A stretch of DNA of 64,000 nt from JANSYL01 sp963921255 (GTDB lineage: Bacteria > Pseudomonadota > Alphaproteobacteria > Rhodobacterales > Rhodobacteraceae), in contig CAWUEW020000001.1 of the NCBI GenBank assembly GCA_963921255.3, positions 1-64,000 of the forward strand, written 5' to 3'. The notes under the pieces were generated by a model, which made no database searches, had not been told where the DNA came from, and worked only from the letters and a program-made list of their open reading frames with translations. Within the stretch, counting starts at the first letter, position 1; each line of letters begins with the position of its first letter. Of this stretch, positions 42,744 to 55,164 are shown piece after piece. A program made the position numbers and the translations under genes.

Positions 42744-43106
42744 GGGTCTTTCCTTTCTGTTTCGGTGGTCGGGATCGTCGTCCCGGGTGGTGTGTTTCGT
42801 CGGCGTCGTTGCCGATGACCGAGACTTAGAAACGCCTGAGCCAAAACAGAAATCACCGATATCTCACGCCCGCTCACCGAGATGTGGACTTGACGTGAGG
42901 CCGGGGCATACAGGGCCCGAAAACACTGTTGGAAATGACCCCAAATGCGTGACGGCTCTGTGAGATGTGAGCGGATGTGGGCGTATGTGCAATAATGCAC
43001 AGGGGTGACGCAGTATGATTTTCTTCTGTTGAAATGCGCAGGGCGTCAGGGTCGGCGCTGTCGGCGGCCCCGATCCTGTCGATTTGGCGGCCGGTTTTCG
43101 GGCGGC
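42744..43106. other. Gene-free region upstream of the small-protein array
   Basis: No convincing coding sequence or RNA gene is seen. A 16-bp palindrome TGTGCAATAATGCACA lies at 42986-43001, away from any start codon, and could be a regulatory site for the array. The duplicated tuf 3' flank begins at 43107. Confidence 0.5.
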
Positions 43107-44656
<1,550 letters not shown>

Positions 44657-44778
44657 CGCCCAGGCGCCTCATCCATTTGGGGGCCACGACAGGTGCAAGC
44701 GTCACCGTGGCCCGGTTCAACATCGCGCGCCACCTATGCGCCTTACGGCAAAAAATCAAGTCGAGAAACGCGGCAACG

Positions 44779-45474
44779 CTATTCCGTTGCAACCTCGGGG
44801 CAAACCACCTCGTCGCTTGGCACGCAGGCCTCGGCTTCGGCCACGATCTCGGCGGCGTTGATCGGGGTTTCGGTCGTGGCCACAATCTCTTCCACCTCGG
44901 CGGCCGAGACCTCTGCGGCGTCGGGGTCAATGTTGAACCATTCCGGGTTTTGCAGCATCCACAGTTGGATGCGCCGCGCCGCGTTCCGCGCCAGAACCTG
45001 CATCTGTTCCTCGCGATTGCGCGCCAGGCCGGACCCGATGAGGAAGGTCTCTTGCGAGGCGCCCTCAAGCACTAGGATCTGCTCGGGCTCATCATGCAGT
45101 TTCCGGCCCAATGCGTCGTCCCAGACGTTGACCGACAGCACCAGAACGGACCGCGGGTTCAAAACAAGCGGAATGCCCGGAGGCGCAAGGGCATACCCGT
45201 CCACGGCGATTCCCAGATGATACAGCCGGTCGCCTTCGTAGCCGCCAAAGCGGCGGTCGATCTCGGACACGAGGATGGCCTGCCATTCTTCGGGCGTCGC
45301 GTTTCGGGACGGCGGGACCTGTTGCATGTTGTCGGCCACGACGATGTTGTGGCTCAGCCGGAAGTCCCCCATGTCCGGCAGATCCTCCTCCAGCGGGTCC
45401 TCGGCGGCACAGGCCGCAAGAACCAAGGCTGCCGCCAAGGGAAGAAAACGTGTAATGCGGGCAAGGGCAGTCAT
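44779..45474 (-). CDS. Putative lipoprotein of unknown function
   Basis: The 231-residue protein has a lipoprotein signal peptide with lipobox LAAC at about residues 18-21, followed by an acidic linker and a mixed domain (EWQAILVSEIDRRFGGYEGD, LVLSVNVWDDALGRKL, then AARRIQLWMLQNPEW). The C-terminal 45 residues are Ala/Glu-rich and contain two cysteines. No family function is recognised. It lies upstream of tuf copy 2 on the same strand and divergent from the P450 gene. Confidence 0.75.
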   Translation of the reverse strand: MTALARITRFLPLAAALVLAACAAEDPLEEDLPDMGDFRLSHNIVVADNMQQVPPSRNATPEEWQAILVSEIDRRFGGYEGDRLYHLGIAVDGYALAPPGIPLVLNPRSVLVLSVNVWDDALGRKLHDEPEQILVLEGASQETFLIGSGLARNREEQMQVLARNAARRIQLWMLQNPEWFNIDPDAAEVSAAEVEEIVATTETPINAAEIVAEAEACVPSDEVVCPEVATE

Positions 45475-45579
45475 GCGCGTCTCCGATCGGTTCTTCGATG
45501 TGAGATAGCGCAGCCAAAGTCAGTTCGCAAACCCGCATGACAAATTGGACAGGTCTCGGCGGCGCTCTACCCTGCCCGC

Positions 45580-46749
45580 GTGGAGGTGCGCGTGTCCTTG
45601 GAGCCCAAACCCGAACCCTTGCCGATCGCTGCGCGCCTGCCGACGCAGCCGATGGGGATTTGGGACAGCTACCAGGCGGCGCGGCGCAATATCCTGGACA
45701 TCATTCCCGAGCGCGCCCTGCACCAGCCCACGCTGTCCGGACAAACCGGCCCGCAACGCTGGCATATGATCCAGGACCCGGCGGCCATCCGGACCATGTT
45801 GGTCGACCATGTCGATCGCTACCCGAAGTCCGAAGCGACAAAAAGCATCCTGCGCCCGGCCATCGGGGACGGTTTGTTCGTCGCTGAAGGCGCACACTGG
45901 CGCTGGCAACGGCGGGCGGCGGCCCCTGCTTTTTCCGCCCGCAACGTCGCCGCCCTCACGCCCGTTATGACACGCGCCGCCGACGCAAGCGCCGACCGGC
46001 TGGCCCGGTCCGTCGGGCGGGCGGTGAACGTTCTGGACGAGATGGTGGCCGCGACCTTCGACGTGATCTCGGACGTCACGTTTGGGGACGGACCGGGCGT
46101 GGATCGCGCCGGCGTCAGCGCTGCCTTGGATGCCTATATCGACCGCGCGGCCCGCGTGAGCGTTCTGGACGTGCTCGGCCTGCCCGACTGGCTGCCGCGT
46201 CCCGGGCGCGCTGCGGCCGCCCGAGATTTGGCCGACATGAGTGCCGGCGCCGACGCGGCCATCGAAGCACGGCGCCGGACCGGTCCGCGGGCCACGCCGG
46301 ATTTGCTGGATCTGCTGCTGGACGCCCTGCCGCTGACCCGAGCGATCGTCGAGGAAACCCTGCGTCTTTACCCGGCCGGCGGGTTCCTGTCGCGCACGGC
46401 ATCGGTCGACGACCGCCTTGGCCACGCGATCGTGCGCCCCGGCGACACTGTCATGATCCCCGTCTATGCCCTGCACCGGCACCGGCGGCTGTGGCAGCAC
46501 CCCGATGCGTTTTGGCCTGCGCGGTGGATGTCGGGCGATCCGGTCGACCGCTTTCAGTATCTGCCCTTTGGGGATGGGCCGCGCATTTGCATCGGGGCCC
46601 GGTTCGCGATGCAGGAAGCGACCGTGATTCTCGCCACATTGCTGGCGCGGTTTCGGTTCACCGCGGTCAGAGGGCGCGTGCCCAAGCCGGTCATGATCCT
46701 GACCCTGCGCCCCGAGGGTGGGGTCTGGCTGGAAGTGGAGGCCGTCTAG
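45580..46749 (+). pseudogene. Cytochrome P450 lacking the I-helix region
   Basis: The 389-residue product has a P450 N-terminal half with the C-helix HWRWQRR, the K-helix ExxR (EETLRLYP) and the haem-binding loop FGDGPRICIGARFA. Between DLLDLLLDA and LPLTRAIVEETLR at residues 249/250, about 60-70 residues present in relatives are missing. These include the I-helix AGxxT oxygen-activation motif. The frame is intact, so this is an in-frame deletion. Catalysis by a normal P450 mechanism is unlikely, so I call it a probable pseudogene or a repurposed haem protein. GTG start at 45580. Confidence 0.7.
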
Positions 46750-46752
46750 CCA

Positions 46753-46774
46753 CCCGAAAAGTCGACTTTTCGGG
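46753..46774. terminator. Perfect palindrome acting as bidirectional terminator
   Basis: The 22-bp sequence CCCGAAAAGTCGACTTTTCGGG (46753-46774 in outline) is a perfect palindrome between the convergent P450 and parC genes, with A4 and T4 blocks inside the stem. It could terminate either transcript, though no long U-run follows. Confidence 0.5.
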
Positions 46775-46800
46775 GTCGGAAATGCCGGCTTTTCCGCGGC

Positions 46801-49104
<2,304 letters not shown>

Positions 49105-49237
49105 CTAGACCTCGTGATAGCGGAGGGGGTCAGGCGCGGCAAGCCGTGCCGAACGGAAAGCTACGGGAATCCAGAGTCGGCGAATCGGGGCCATTGGGGT
49201 TATCAACAGGCCCACCCTGGGAAGGTTTTTGAACCAC

Positions 49238-49771
49238 ATGCTGCGTTTAGCCTTGATGACCTCTGCCGCGGTCTACGCGGGCCTCGTGATTTATTCCGAG
49301 GATGCGCCGGTGTCCGAATCGGCCGAGGAGGATGTGATCGTCGCCGACGCAGCGCCCAACCCGGTTCAGCCGGAAACCACCGCGCAGGACGGCGTCTTCC
49401 GAACTGCGATGGGGCTGGATTTGACCATCGCGGCGGTCATCGACCCGTCTGACATCGCGCTTGACGATGCGACGGAGGTCGCGGCCATCCGGACCGAGCG
49501 TTTTGCCGACCCGGACGCGCAGGCCGACACGGTCATGGCATCGGCCTCGGAAGCCGAGCCTGAGCCCGCGCTTCTTCTGGTGGCGGTCAGTGGCAGTTCG
49601 GTCAATTTGCGGGCGGGCCCCTCGACAAACGACGGTATTCTCGGGGCCCTGTTCCGCGGGGAACAGGCCGAAGTGATCGCGACTCTGGAGACCGGATGGG
49701 CCCATATCCGGGTCGTCGACACCGGCGTCGAAGGGTATATGGCCACCCGGTTCCTCGAACCCATCAGCTAA
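49238..49771 (+). CDS. SH3-domain protein
   Basis: The 177-residue protein has one N-terminal hydrophobic segment (signal peptide or anchor, MLRLALMTSAAVYAGLVIYS), an acidic linker of about 85 residues, and a C-terminal bacterial SH3 (SH3_3) domain. In it are SSVNLRAGPSTNDGILGALF and TGWAHIRVVDTGVEGYMATR. Such domains bind cell-wall peptides; a periplasmic role is likely. The ATG at 49238 and an upstream TTG at 49229 are both possible starts; GGAAGG lies 12 or 3 nt upstream respectively. Confidence 0.78.
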   Translation: MLRLALMTSAAVYAGLVIYSEDAPVSESAEEDVIVADAAPNPVQPETTAQDGVFRTAMGLDLTIAAVIDPSDIALDDATEVAAIRTERFADPDAQADTVMASASEAEPEPALLLVAVSGSSVNLRAGPSTNDGILGALFRGEQAEVIATLETGWAHIRVVDTGVEGYMATRFLEPIS

Positions 49772-49848
49772 GCCGACACGGCGCTGTTGCCCTCTGTCGT
49801 GGGCTAGCCTAGGCACAGGTCAGGACACGCAGGCGCGCAGGGGTCGCA

Positions 49849-50673
49849 ATGGACCGCACTATTCTGATCACGGGTTGTTCCTCGGGCATTGGTTTGGATG
49901 CCGCCGAGACGCTGCGCGCCCGCGGCTGGCACGTCATCGCCGCGTGCCGGAAACCAGAGGATGTGGAGGCCCGCCGCGCGGCCGGGTTTGCATCCGTCCA
50001 GATCGACCATGGGGACCCGGACAGCGTCGAGGCCGGATGGGCCGCCGCGCTGGAGCTTGCCGACGGACGCATCGACGCGCTGTTCAACAATGGCGGGCAC
50101 GGCATGTCGGGCGCGGGCGAAGACCTGCCGCGCGCCGCGTTGGAGCATGTGTTCCATTCCAATGTCTTTGGCGTGCACCAACTGACGCGGCTGGCCCTTC
50201 CGGGGATGTTGGCGCGGGGCGACGGCCGGATCGTGATGCATTCCTCGGTCGTAGGCTACACGCCCCTGCAATGGCGTTCGGCCTATGTGGCGACGAAACA
50301 CGCCATCGAGGGCCTGACCAACACGATGCGGGTCGAATTGCGGGGCACCGGCGTGCACCTGTCGATCATGAACACGGGGCCGGTCACATCGGGCTTCCGC
50401 GAAAACTCCTCAAAGCAGTTTGAACGCTGGATTGATGCGGATGCGTCCCGCCACGCCGCGTTTTATCGCAACAAATTCATGGCGCGTCGCAAAAGCACCA
50501 AGCCCGATCCGTTCGAGTTGCCGGCCTCGGCTGTCACCAAGAAACTGATCCATGCGCTCGAAGCCCCCCGGCCCAGAACACGCTACTACATCACCACGCC
50601 CGCCTATATCGCCGCCGTGCTCACCCGGATTCTGCCGGATCGGGCGCAAGATTGGATCGTCTCAAAAATCTAG
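49849..50673 (+). CDS. Short-chain dehydrogenase/reductase (SDR) family oxidoreductase
   Basis: The 274-residue protein has the classical SDR motifs: TGCSSGIG cofactor loop at residues 8-15, NNGGHGMSG near 82, catalytic Ser in VMHSSVVGY, and Y146-x3-K150. R35 after the second strand (AACRKPED) suggests NADP preference. The substrate is unknown; the C-terminal 60 residues are longer than in minimal SDRs. Confidence 0.88.
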   Translation: MDRTILITGCSSGIGLDAAETLRARGWHVIAACRKPEDVEARRAAGFASVQIDHGDPDSVEAGWAAALELADGRIDALFNNGGHGMSGAGEDLPRAALEHVFHSNVFGVHQLTRLALPGMLARGDGRIVMHSSVVGYTPLQWRSAYVATKHAIEGLTNTMRVELRGTGVHLSIMNTGPVTSGFRENSSKQFERWIDADASRHAAFYRNKFMARRKSTKPDPFELPASAVTKKLIHALEAPRPRTRYYITTPAYIAAVLTRILPDRAQDWIVSKI

Positions 50674-50724
50674 CCTTTTGCAGACGCCCCCCTAGATGAC
50701 GGCACTCAGACCGGAGGAACGCCC

Positions 50725-50931
50725 GTGCAAGACCCTTTGTTTATCGTCGCCTTGTTCGCCTGTTTCGGCGTCCTGGTCATTCTGCTTTTGGGCATCAACT
50801 CGTTTCGCCGCGGCGGCGAGTACGCCCGGAACAATTCGAACAAATTCATGCGCTGGCGTTTGATCGCCCAATTTGGGGCGGTCGTTTTGATCATGATCTT
50901 CGTCTGGGTGCGCGGACAATCGGGGGGCTGA
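50725..50931 (+). CDS. Twin transmembrane helix small protein
   Basis: The 68-residue protein has two hydrophobic segments (FIVALFACFGVLVILLLGIN and LIAQFGAVVLIMIFVWV) separated by a basic loop RRGGEYARNNSNKFMRWR. This matches the small twin-helix proteins found beside cobalamin adenosyltransferase genes in Rhodobacterales. The GTG start at 50725 has GGAGGA 6 nt upstream. The stop lies 3 nt before the adenosyltransferase start, so the two are cotranscribed. Function unknown. Confidence 0.8.
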   Translation: MQDPLFIVALFACFGVLVILLLGINSFRRGGEYARNNSNKFMRWRLIAQFGAVVLIMIFVWVRGQSGG

Positions 50932-50934
50932 ACC

Positions 50935-51507
50935 ATGGTGGTTCTCAACAAAATCTACACGAAAACCGGCGATGCAGGCGAAACCGCCTTGGGCGATGGA
51001 AGCCGCGTGGCGAAGCATTCGCAGCGTGTCGCGGCCTATGGGACCGTTGACGAATTGAACGCGACGCTCGGGCTGGCCCGCCTGCACGCCGCGGGCGAGA
51101 TGGACGCGCAACTGGCGGCCATCCAGAACGACCTGTTCGACCTTGGCGCCGATCTGTGCACACCGAACATGGAAATGGACGCCGACCGGGAATACCCCGC
51201 GTTGCGGGTCGTCGAGGCGCAGGTTCTGCGGCTTGAATCCGAAATTGACGCCATGAACGCGAAACTCGAGGCGCTGCGCAGTTTCATTCTGCCGGGCGGT
51301 TCCGTCTTGGCGGCGCATTTGCATCTGTGCCGCACAGTGGCGCGGCGCGCCGAACGCCTGAGCGTTGAACTGGGCACGGTGGAATCGATCAATCCCGACG
51401 GGGTGAAGTATCTCAACCGCCTGTCCGATTGGTTCTTCGTGGCCGGCCGAATCGCGAACAACGACGGCAAGGACGACGTCCTCTGGGTGCCCGGGGCGAA
51501 CCGCTAG
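50935..51507 (+). CDS. pduO: Cob(I)alamin adenosyltransferase, PduO type
   Basis: The 190-residue protein has KIYTKTGDAGETALGDGSRV, the AYGTVDELNATLGLAR ATP/cobalamin segment, FILPGGSVLAAHLHLCRTVA RRAER and the C-terminal YLNRLSDWFFVAGR. It transfers the adenosyl group of ATP to cob(I)alamin to form adenosylcobalamin. It is the standalone PduO class, distinct from CobA/BtuR. Confidence 0.92.
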   Translation: MVVLNKIYTKTGDAGETALGDGSRVAKHSQRVAAYGTVDELNATLGLARLHAAGEMDAQLAAIQNDLFDLGADLCTPNMEMDADREYPALRVVEAQVLRLESEIDAMNAKLEALRSFILPGGSVLAAHLHLCRTVARRAERLSVELGTVESINPDGVKYLNRLSDWFFVAGRIANNDGKDDVLWVPGANR

Positions 51508-51602
51508 GACCGGGTGACCCTACGTTCCTTGGCCAAAACCGATGAAACGTCGCGTCACACGGCGCGGCGACGGTTCGAATTGGGCCCGCGCCGACCTACC
51601 TT

Positions 51603-52268
51603 ATGGATATGACGCACGTGAAAGCGGCCCGGCTCTACAGCCGGGCAGAGTACATCTCGGACGCGGTGGTGCATGTTTCGGGCATCGGCGCCGCGCTGAT
51701 CGCCGGCCCTCTCCTGGTGGCGCTTGCGGCGATCTGGGTGGGGGATCCCGGCCTGATCACCGCCATGACGGTCTATGCCGCGACGCTGTTGGGCATGCTG
51801 ATATGCTCGGCGCTTTACAACATGGTGACACGGGTCGAATGGTCGGACCGCCTGCGCCGCATGGACCAATCCGCCATCTATCTGAAAATCGCCGGGACCT
51901 ACACGCCGTTCATTGCATTGTCGGCGGGGCATCTTGGCCTCCTCGCGGCCATTTGGGGCGGTGCGGTTGCGGGCGCGACGCTGATCCTGCTCAGCGTTAA
52001 GAAACGGATCGGCCTTCCGGTGGCGCTCTATCTTCTGCTTGGGTGGGCGTGCGTGGTCTGGGGATGGCCGATGCTGAACGCGCTGAGCCCCGCGGGCTTC
52101 TGGCTGCTGGTGGCCGGCGGCGTGCTGTATTCGATCGGGGTGATCTTCCTGCTGTGGTACCGCCTGCCGTTCCACAACACGATCTGGCATGTGTTCGTGC
52201 TGGTGGCGACCGGCATCTGCTACGCCGCGATCTTTGTGGAGCTTTTGGCCCTGCGCAGCCCCGTTTAA
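51603..52268 (+). CDS. Hemolysin III / PAQR-family membrane protein
   Basis: The 221-residue protein has seven predicted membrane segments and the HlyIII/PAQR motifs: ADYISDAVVHVSGIGAA-like first helix with a His, CSALYNM (S-x3-N), RMDQSAIYLKIAGTYTPFI (D-x2-x-IY), and FHNTIWHVFVLVA (H-x4-H). The conserved His and Asp residues form a putative zinc hydrolase site. The family includes TrhA, involved in membrane lipid homeostasis. Confidence 0.88.
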   Translation: MDMTHVKAARLYSRAEYISDAVVHVSGIGAALIAGPLLVALAAIWVGDPGLITAMTVYAATLLGMLICSALYNMVTRVEWSDRLRRMDQSAIYLKIAGTYTPFIALSAGHLGLLAAIWGGAVAGATLILLSVKKRIGLPVALYLLLGWACVVWGWPMLNALSPAGFWLLVAGGVLYSIGVIFLLWYRLPFHNTIWHVFVLVATGICYAAIFVELLALRSPV

Positions 52269-52287
52269 CACTCTGACGCGGCGTCGA

Positions 52288-52316
52288 TTGACAAATGCGC
52301 GTCGATTTTGACCTAT
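52288..52316 (+). promoter_or_regulatory. Possible etfBA promoter
   Basis: A consensus TTGACA at 52288-52293 is followed by CCTATT/TATTCT 18-20 nt downstream. The -35 is perfect but the -10 spacing is not optimal. It lies about 85 bp before etfB. Confidence 0.35.
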
Positions 52317-52399
52317 TCTGCCCCGCGCGAAGCGTCTAACACTCCGCCCCAAAGGGATGACGGGGCTATGGTGCCCCGACCAACGAAGGAGAGATCCGC

Positions 52400-53161
52400 A
52401 TGAAGGTCCTGGTGCCTGTGAAGCGCGTGATCGACTACAACGTGAAGGTCCGCGTGAAAGCGGACGGCTCGGGCGTCGATCTTGCCAACGTCAAAATGTC
52501 GATGAACCCGTTCGACGAAATTGCAGTGGAAGAGGCCATCCGCCTGAAGGAAGCCGGCAAGGCCGACGAAGTTGTCGCCGTCTCCATCGGTGTGAAGCAG
52601 AGCCAGGAAACCCTGCGCACCGCGCTGGCCATGGGGGCCGATCGCGCGATCCTCGTCGTGGCCGCCGATGACGTGCACCAGGATGTGGAGCCTTTGGCCG
52701 TCGCCAAGATCCTCAAGGCCGTGATCGACGAAGAACAGCCGGGTCTTGTCCTGGCAGGCAAACAAGCGATCGACAACGACATGAACGCCACCGGCCAGAT
52801 GCTGTCGGCGCTTCTGGGTTGGAGCCAGGGCTCCTTCGCCTCCGAGGTCGAGGTCGAGGGCGATCATGCGCTGGTCACCCGCGAAGTGGACGGCGGCCTG
52901 CAGACCGTCAAGGTCAAGATGCCCGCCATCATCACCGTCGATCTGCGCCTGAACGAGCCGCGCTACGCGTCGCTGCCGAACATCATGAAGGCGAAGAAGA
53001 AGCCGCTGGACGAAAAGACCGCCGCCGATTTCGGCGTCGACGTCACGCCCCGGCTGGAAGTCGTCAAGACCGCCGAACCCGAAGCACGCCAGGCCGGTGT
53101 GAAAGTCGGCTCGGTGGATGAACTGATCGAGAAACTCAAAGAAGACGCGGGGGTAATCTGA
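52400..53161 (+). CDS. etfB: Electron transfer flavoprotein subunit beta
   Basis: The 253-residue protein begins MKVLVPVKRVIDYNVKVRVK and contains MSMNPFDEIAVEEAIRLKEA and VLAGKQAIDNDMNATGQMLS, all typical of EtfB, with the signature VKMPAIITVDLRLNEPRYAS. It binds AMP and, with EtfA and FAD, carries electrons from acyl-CoA and related dehydrogenases to ETF-quinone oxidoreductase. GGAGAG precedes the start. One nucleotide separates its stop from etfA. Confidence 0.97.
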   Translation: MKVLVPVKRVIDYNVKVRVKADGSGVDLANVKMSMNPFDEIAVEEAIRLKEAGKADEVVAVSIGVKQSQETLRTALAMGADRAILVVAADDVHQDVEPLAVAKILKAVIDEEQPGLVLAGKQAIDNDMNATGQMLSALLGWSQGSFASEVEVEGDHALVTREVDGGLQTVKVKMPAIITVDLRLNEPRYASLPNIMKAKKKPLDEKTAADFGVDVTPRLEVVKTAEPEARQAGVKVGSVDELIEKLKEDAGVI

Positions 53162-53162
53162 C

Positions 53163-54089
53163 ATGGCTGTGCTTCTTCTTGCTGAAGTCACCAATGGCGA
53201 ACTGGCGATGGACGCCACGGCAAAGGCCGTGACCGCGGCCGCGCAAATTGGCGACGTGACCGTGCTGTGCGCCGGGGCGTCGGCCAAAGCTGCGGCCGAT
53301 GCAGCGGCGACGATCGAGGGCGTGGCCAAGGTGCTGTGCGCCGAGGATGACGCGTTGGGCCACCGCCTGGCCGAACCGACCGCGGATCTGATCGTCAGCC
53401 TGGCCGGGGATTACAGCCACATCGTGGCCCCCGCGACGACGGACGCCAAGAACATCATGCCGCGCGTCGCAGCGTTGCTGGACGTCATGGTGATCTCTGA
53501 CGCGTCGGGTGTTGTGGATGCCGATACGTTCGAGCGTCCGATCTACGCGGGCAACGCGATCCAGACCGTCAAATCGAGCGATTCCAAGAAGGTCGTCACC
53601 TTCCGCACCTCGACCTTTGACGCGGCGGGCACCGGCGGTTCGGCCGCCGTCGAAATGATCGACGCAGCCGGCAATCCGGGCCTGTCCGAATGGGTTGAGG
53701 ACAAGGTCGCCGAGAGCGATCGCCCGGAACTGACCAGCGCGGGTCGCGTTGTGTCCGGTGGTCGCGCACTTGGCTCTGCCGAGCAGTTCGAACTGATCGA
53801 AAAGCTGGCCGACAAGCTTGGGGCCGCCGTGGGCGCCTCGCGTGCGGCCGTCGACAGTGGCTATGCCCCGAACGATTGGCAGGTCGGACAGACTGGCAAG
53901 GTCGTGGCGCCCGAGCTTTATGTCGCCGTCGGCATTTCGGGCGCGATCCAGCACCTGGCCGGCATGAAGGACAGCAAGGTCATCGTCGCCATCAACAAGG
54001 ACGAAGAGGCCCCGATCTTCCAGGTCGCCGACTACGGCTTGGTGGCCGACCTCTTCGACGCCGTGCCGGAATTGACCGACAAGCTCTGA
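53163..54089 (+). CDS. etfA: Electron transfer flavoprotein subunit alpha
   Basis: The 308-residue protein has an N-terminal Rossmann-like domain and the FAD-binding C-terminal signature: RVVSGGRALGSAEQFELIEK, SRAAVDSGYAPNDWQVGQTG and LYVAVGISGAIQHLAGMKDS. It is the FAD-carrying partner of EtfB. Its last 58 bases overlap the end of the convergent DUF6473-like gene. Confidence 0.97.
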   Translation: MAVLLLAEVTNGELAMDATAKAVTAAAQIGDVTVLCAGASAKAAADAAATIEGVAKVLCAEDDALGHRLAEPTADLIVSLAGDYSHIVAPATTDAKNIMPRVAALLDVMVISDASGVVDADTFERPIYAGNAIQTVKSSDSKKVVTFRTSTFDAAGTGGSAAVEMIDAAGNPGLSEWVEDKVAESDRPELTSAGRVVSGGRALGSAEQFELIEKLADKLGAAVGASRAAVDSGYAPNDWQVGQTGKVVAPELYVAVGISGAIQHLAGMKDSKVIVAINKDEEAPIFQVADYGLVADLFDAVPELTDKL

Positions 54090-54955
54090 GGCGCAGCGCC
54101 TCCACGTTCGGGCCGATCCGGGACCACCGGGTCGGCCTTTTTCGTGCGCAAACGGGCCGCGAGAAGACCCGCCGCCGCGCGATGTACCTCAGGGCCTGGC
54201 AACGCCCGGGCCGCGGCCTCTTCGCCAGCTGCGAAGAACATCCCTTTCGTCGACTGGCGCAGATCACGCCCGGACGGCACGGCCACGCTGACCGAGGCGG
54301 CGTGGAGACTGACCTGCTCCAGCATGGATTGCGAGACGAGCACCGGATCACGGTTCAGTCGCGTCGGGTTGCGAGCCGGGGCGCAGGTGCCAATCCAGAG
54401 CAGGTGAACCGGGGCCTCAATGGTTTGCAGAAACCGCACCATGCGCGCGACCCAGGCGGTTTGCAGTTCACTTTGCACCAGTGTGAACCGATCCCGGGAA
54501 GCCGCCGCGAGACGGGTCAGCAAGTGCCGGGTGAAGTGGATCCCTGTGAAATCCACCTCGGGATAAATCGTGCGCAGGTCACGGTTCGCGCGCAGGAACC
54601 GGTCATTGCGGCGCGGATGCACGGTGTAGAACCGGTTGTTCATGTTGGCGGCCCCCAACACCTGCAGGACGACGGCATGAGCGGACCGCGTCGCGGCCCG
54701 AATGGCCGGATCGCCCATCAAGACATCCAACCCCGCATGCATCACGCCCATGTTCAGAACAGGATGGTCCAACTGTTGGGACAAGTGCGCGCCAAACGGC
54801 GCGTGGATGAAACGGCCGAAGGTCTCGGCGCCCCCCAAGCACAAGACCGCCGGATCGTCAGTCTCCAGGCGCGGTCCACGAAAGCGCAGCACGGATCCGT
54901 CATAGGTCACGGCCTGGTAATCGAGCGGAATGCGCCCTCTGGTTTCAATACTCAT
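54032..54955 (-). CDS. DUF6473-like protein
   Basis: The 307-residue protein has an SGNH-hydrolase-like pattern of the Rhodobacterales DUF6473 group: AVLCLGGAETFGRFIHAPFG, PVLNMGVMHAGLDVLMGDPA, GAANMNNRFYTVHPRRNDRF and FTGIHFTRHLLTRLAAASRD. These proteins are often near sulfotransferase or capsule genes; none is adjacent here. The last about 35 residues are low in conservation and overlap the etfBA terminator and the end of etfA, so the natural C-terminus may be extended by loss of an earlier stop. Confidence 0.7.
   Translation of the reverse strand: MSIETRGRIPLDYQAVTYDGSVLRFRGPRLETDDPAVLCLGGAETFGRFIHAPFGAHLSQQLDHPVLNMGVMHAGLDVLMGDPAIRAATRSAHAVVLQVLGAANMNNRFYTVHPRRNDRFLRANRDLRTIYPEVDFTGIHFTRHLLTRLAAASRDRFTLVQSELQTAWVARMVRFLQTIEAPVHLLWIGTCAPARNPTRLNRDPVLVSQSMLEQVSLHAASVSVAVPSGRDLRQSTKGMFFAAGEEAAARALPGPEVHRAAAGLLAARLRTKKADPVVPDRPERGGAAPQSLSVNSGTASKRSATKP
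54111..54142 (+). terminator. Terminator of etfBA, inside a convergent gene
   Basis: GGCCGATCCGG (54111-54121) and CCGGGTCGGCC (54127-54137) form an 11-bp stem with one U-G pair and a 5-nt loop, followed by TTTTT, 22 bp after the etfA stop. It lies inside the last codons of the minus-strand gene 54032-54955. Confidence 0.85.
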
Positions 54956-55164
54956 GCAACGACAGCTCCCACCATCAAAAGACTCACCCAGGGCCAGGGT
55001 GACCGACAGGGGTTTCCAACCAGCTAACCTTATATTTTTTCGAAGTTTTTAAGCGAAAGCACGGGATATAGCCGCGCCGCTTTGGCGCGGCCCCACCCTC
55101 TGTTCAGCGCCGCAAAGCCCGCCTATGCTGCAGCCCGAACCGCCATCGGGGCAAAGAGGCAGGC

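Larger units (their letters stand above)
41942..42793. repeat. Tandem triplication, 284-bp unit
   Basis: Three copies of a 234-bp gene plus 50-bp spacer follow head to tail with start codons at 42175, 42459 and 42743. Only a handful of differences, all synonymous or in spacers, separate the copies. This indicates a recent duplication or continuing homogenisation. Confidence 0.9.

Noticed and set aside
42986..43001. TGTGCAATAATGCACA as a firm operator call
   Set aside because: It is a clear palindrome, but it lies more than 240 bp from the nearest start codon and no regulator is adjacent, so it is only mentioned as a possibility.
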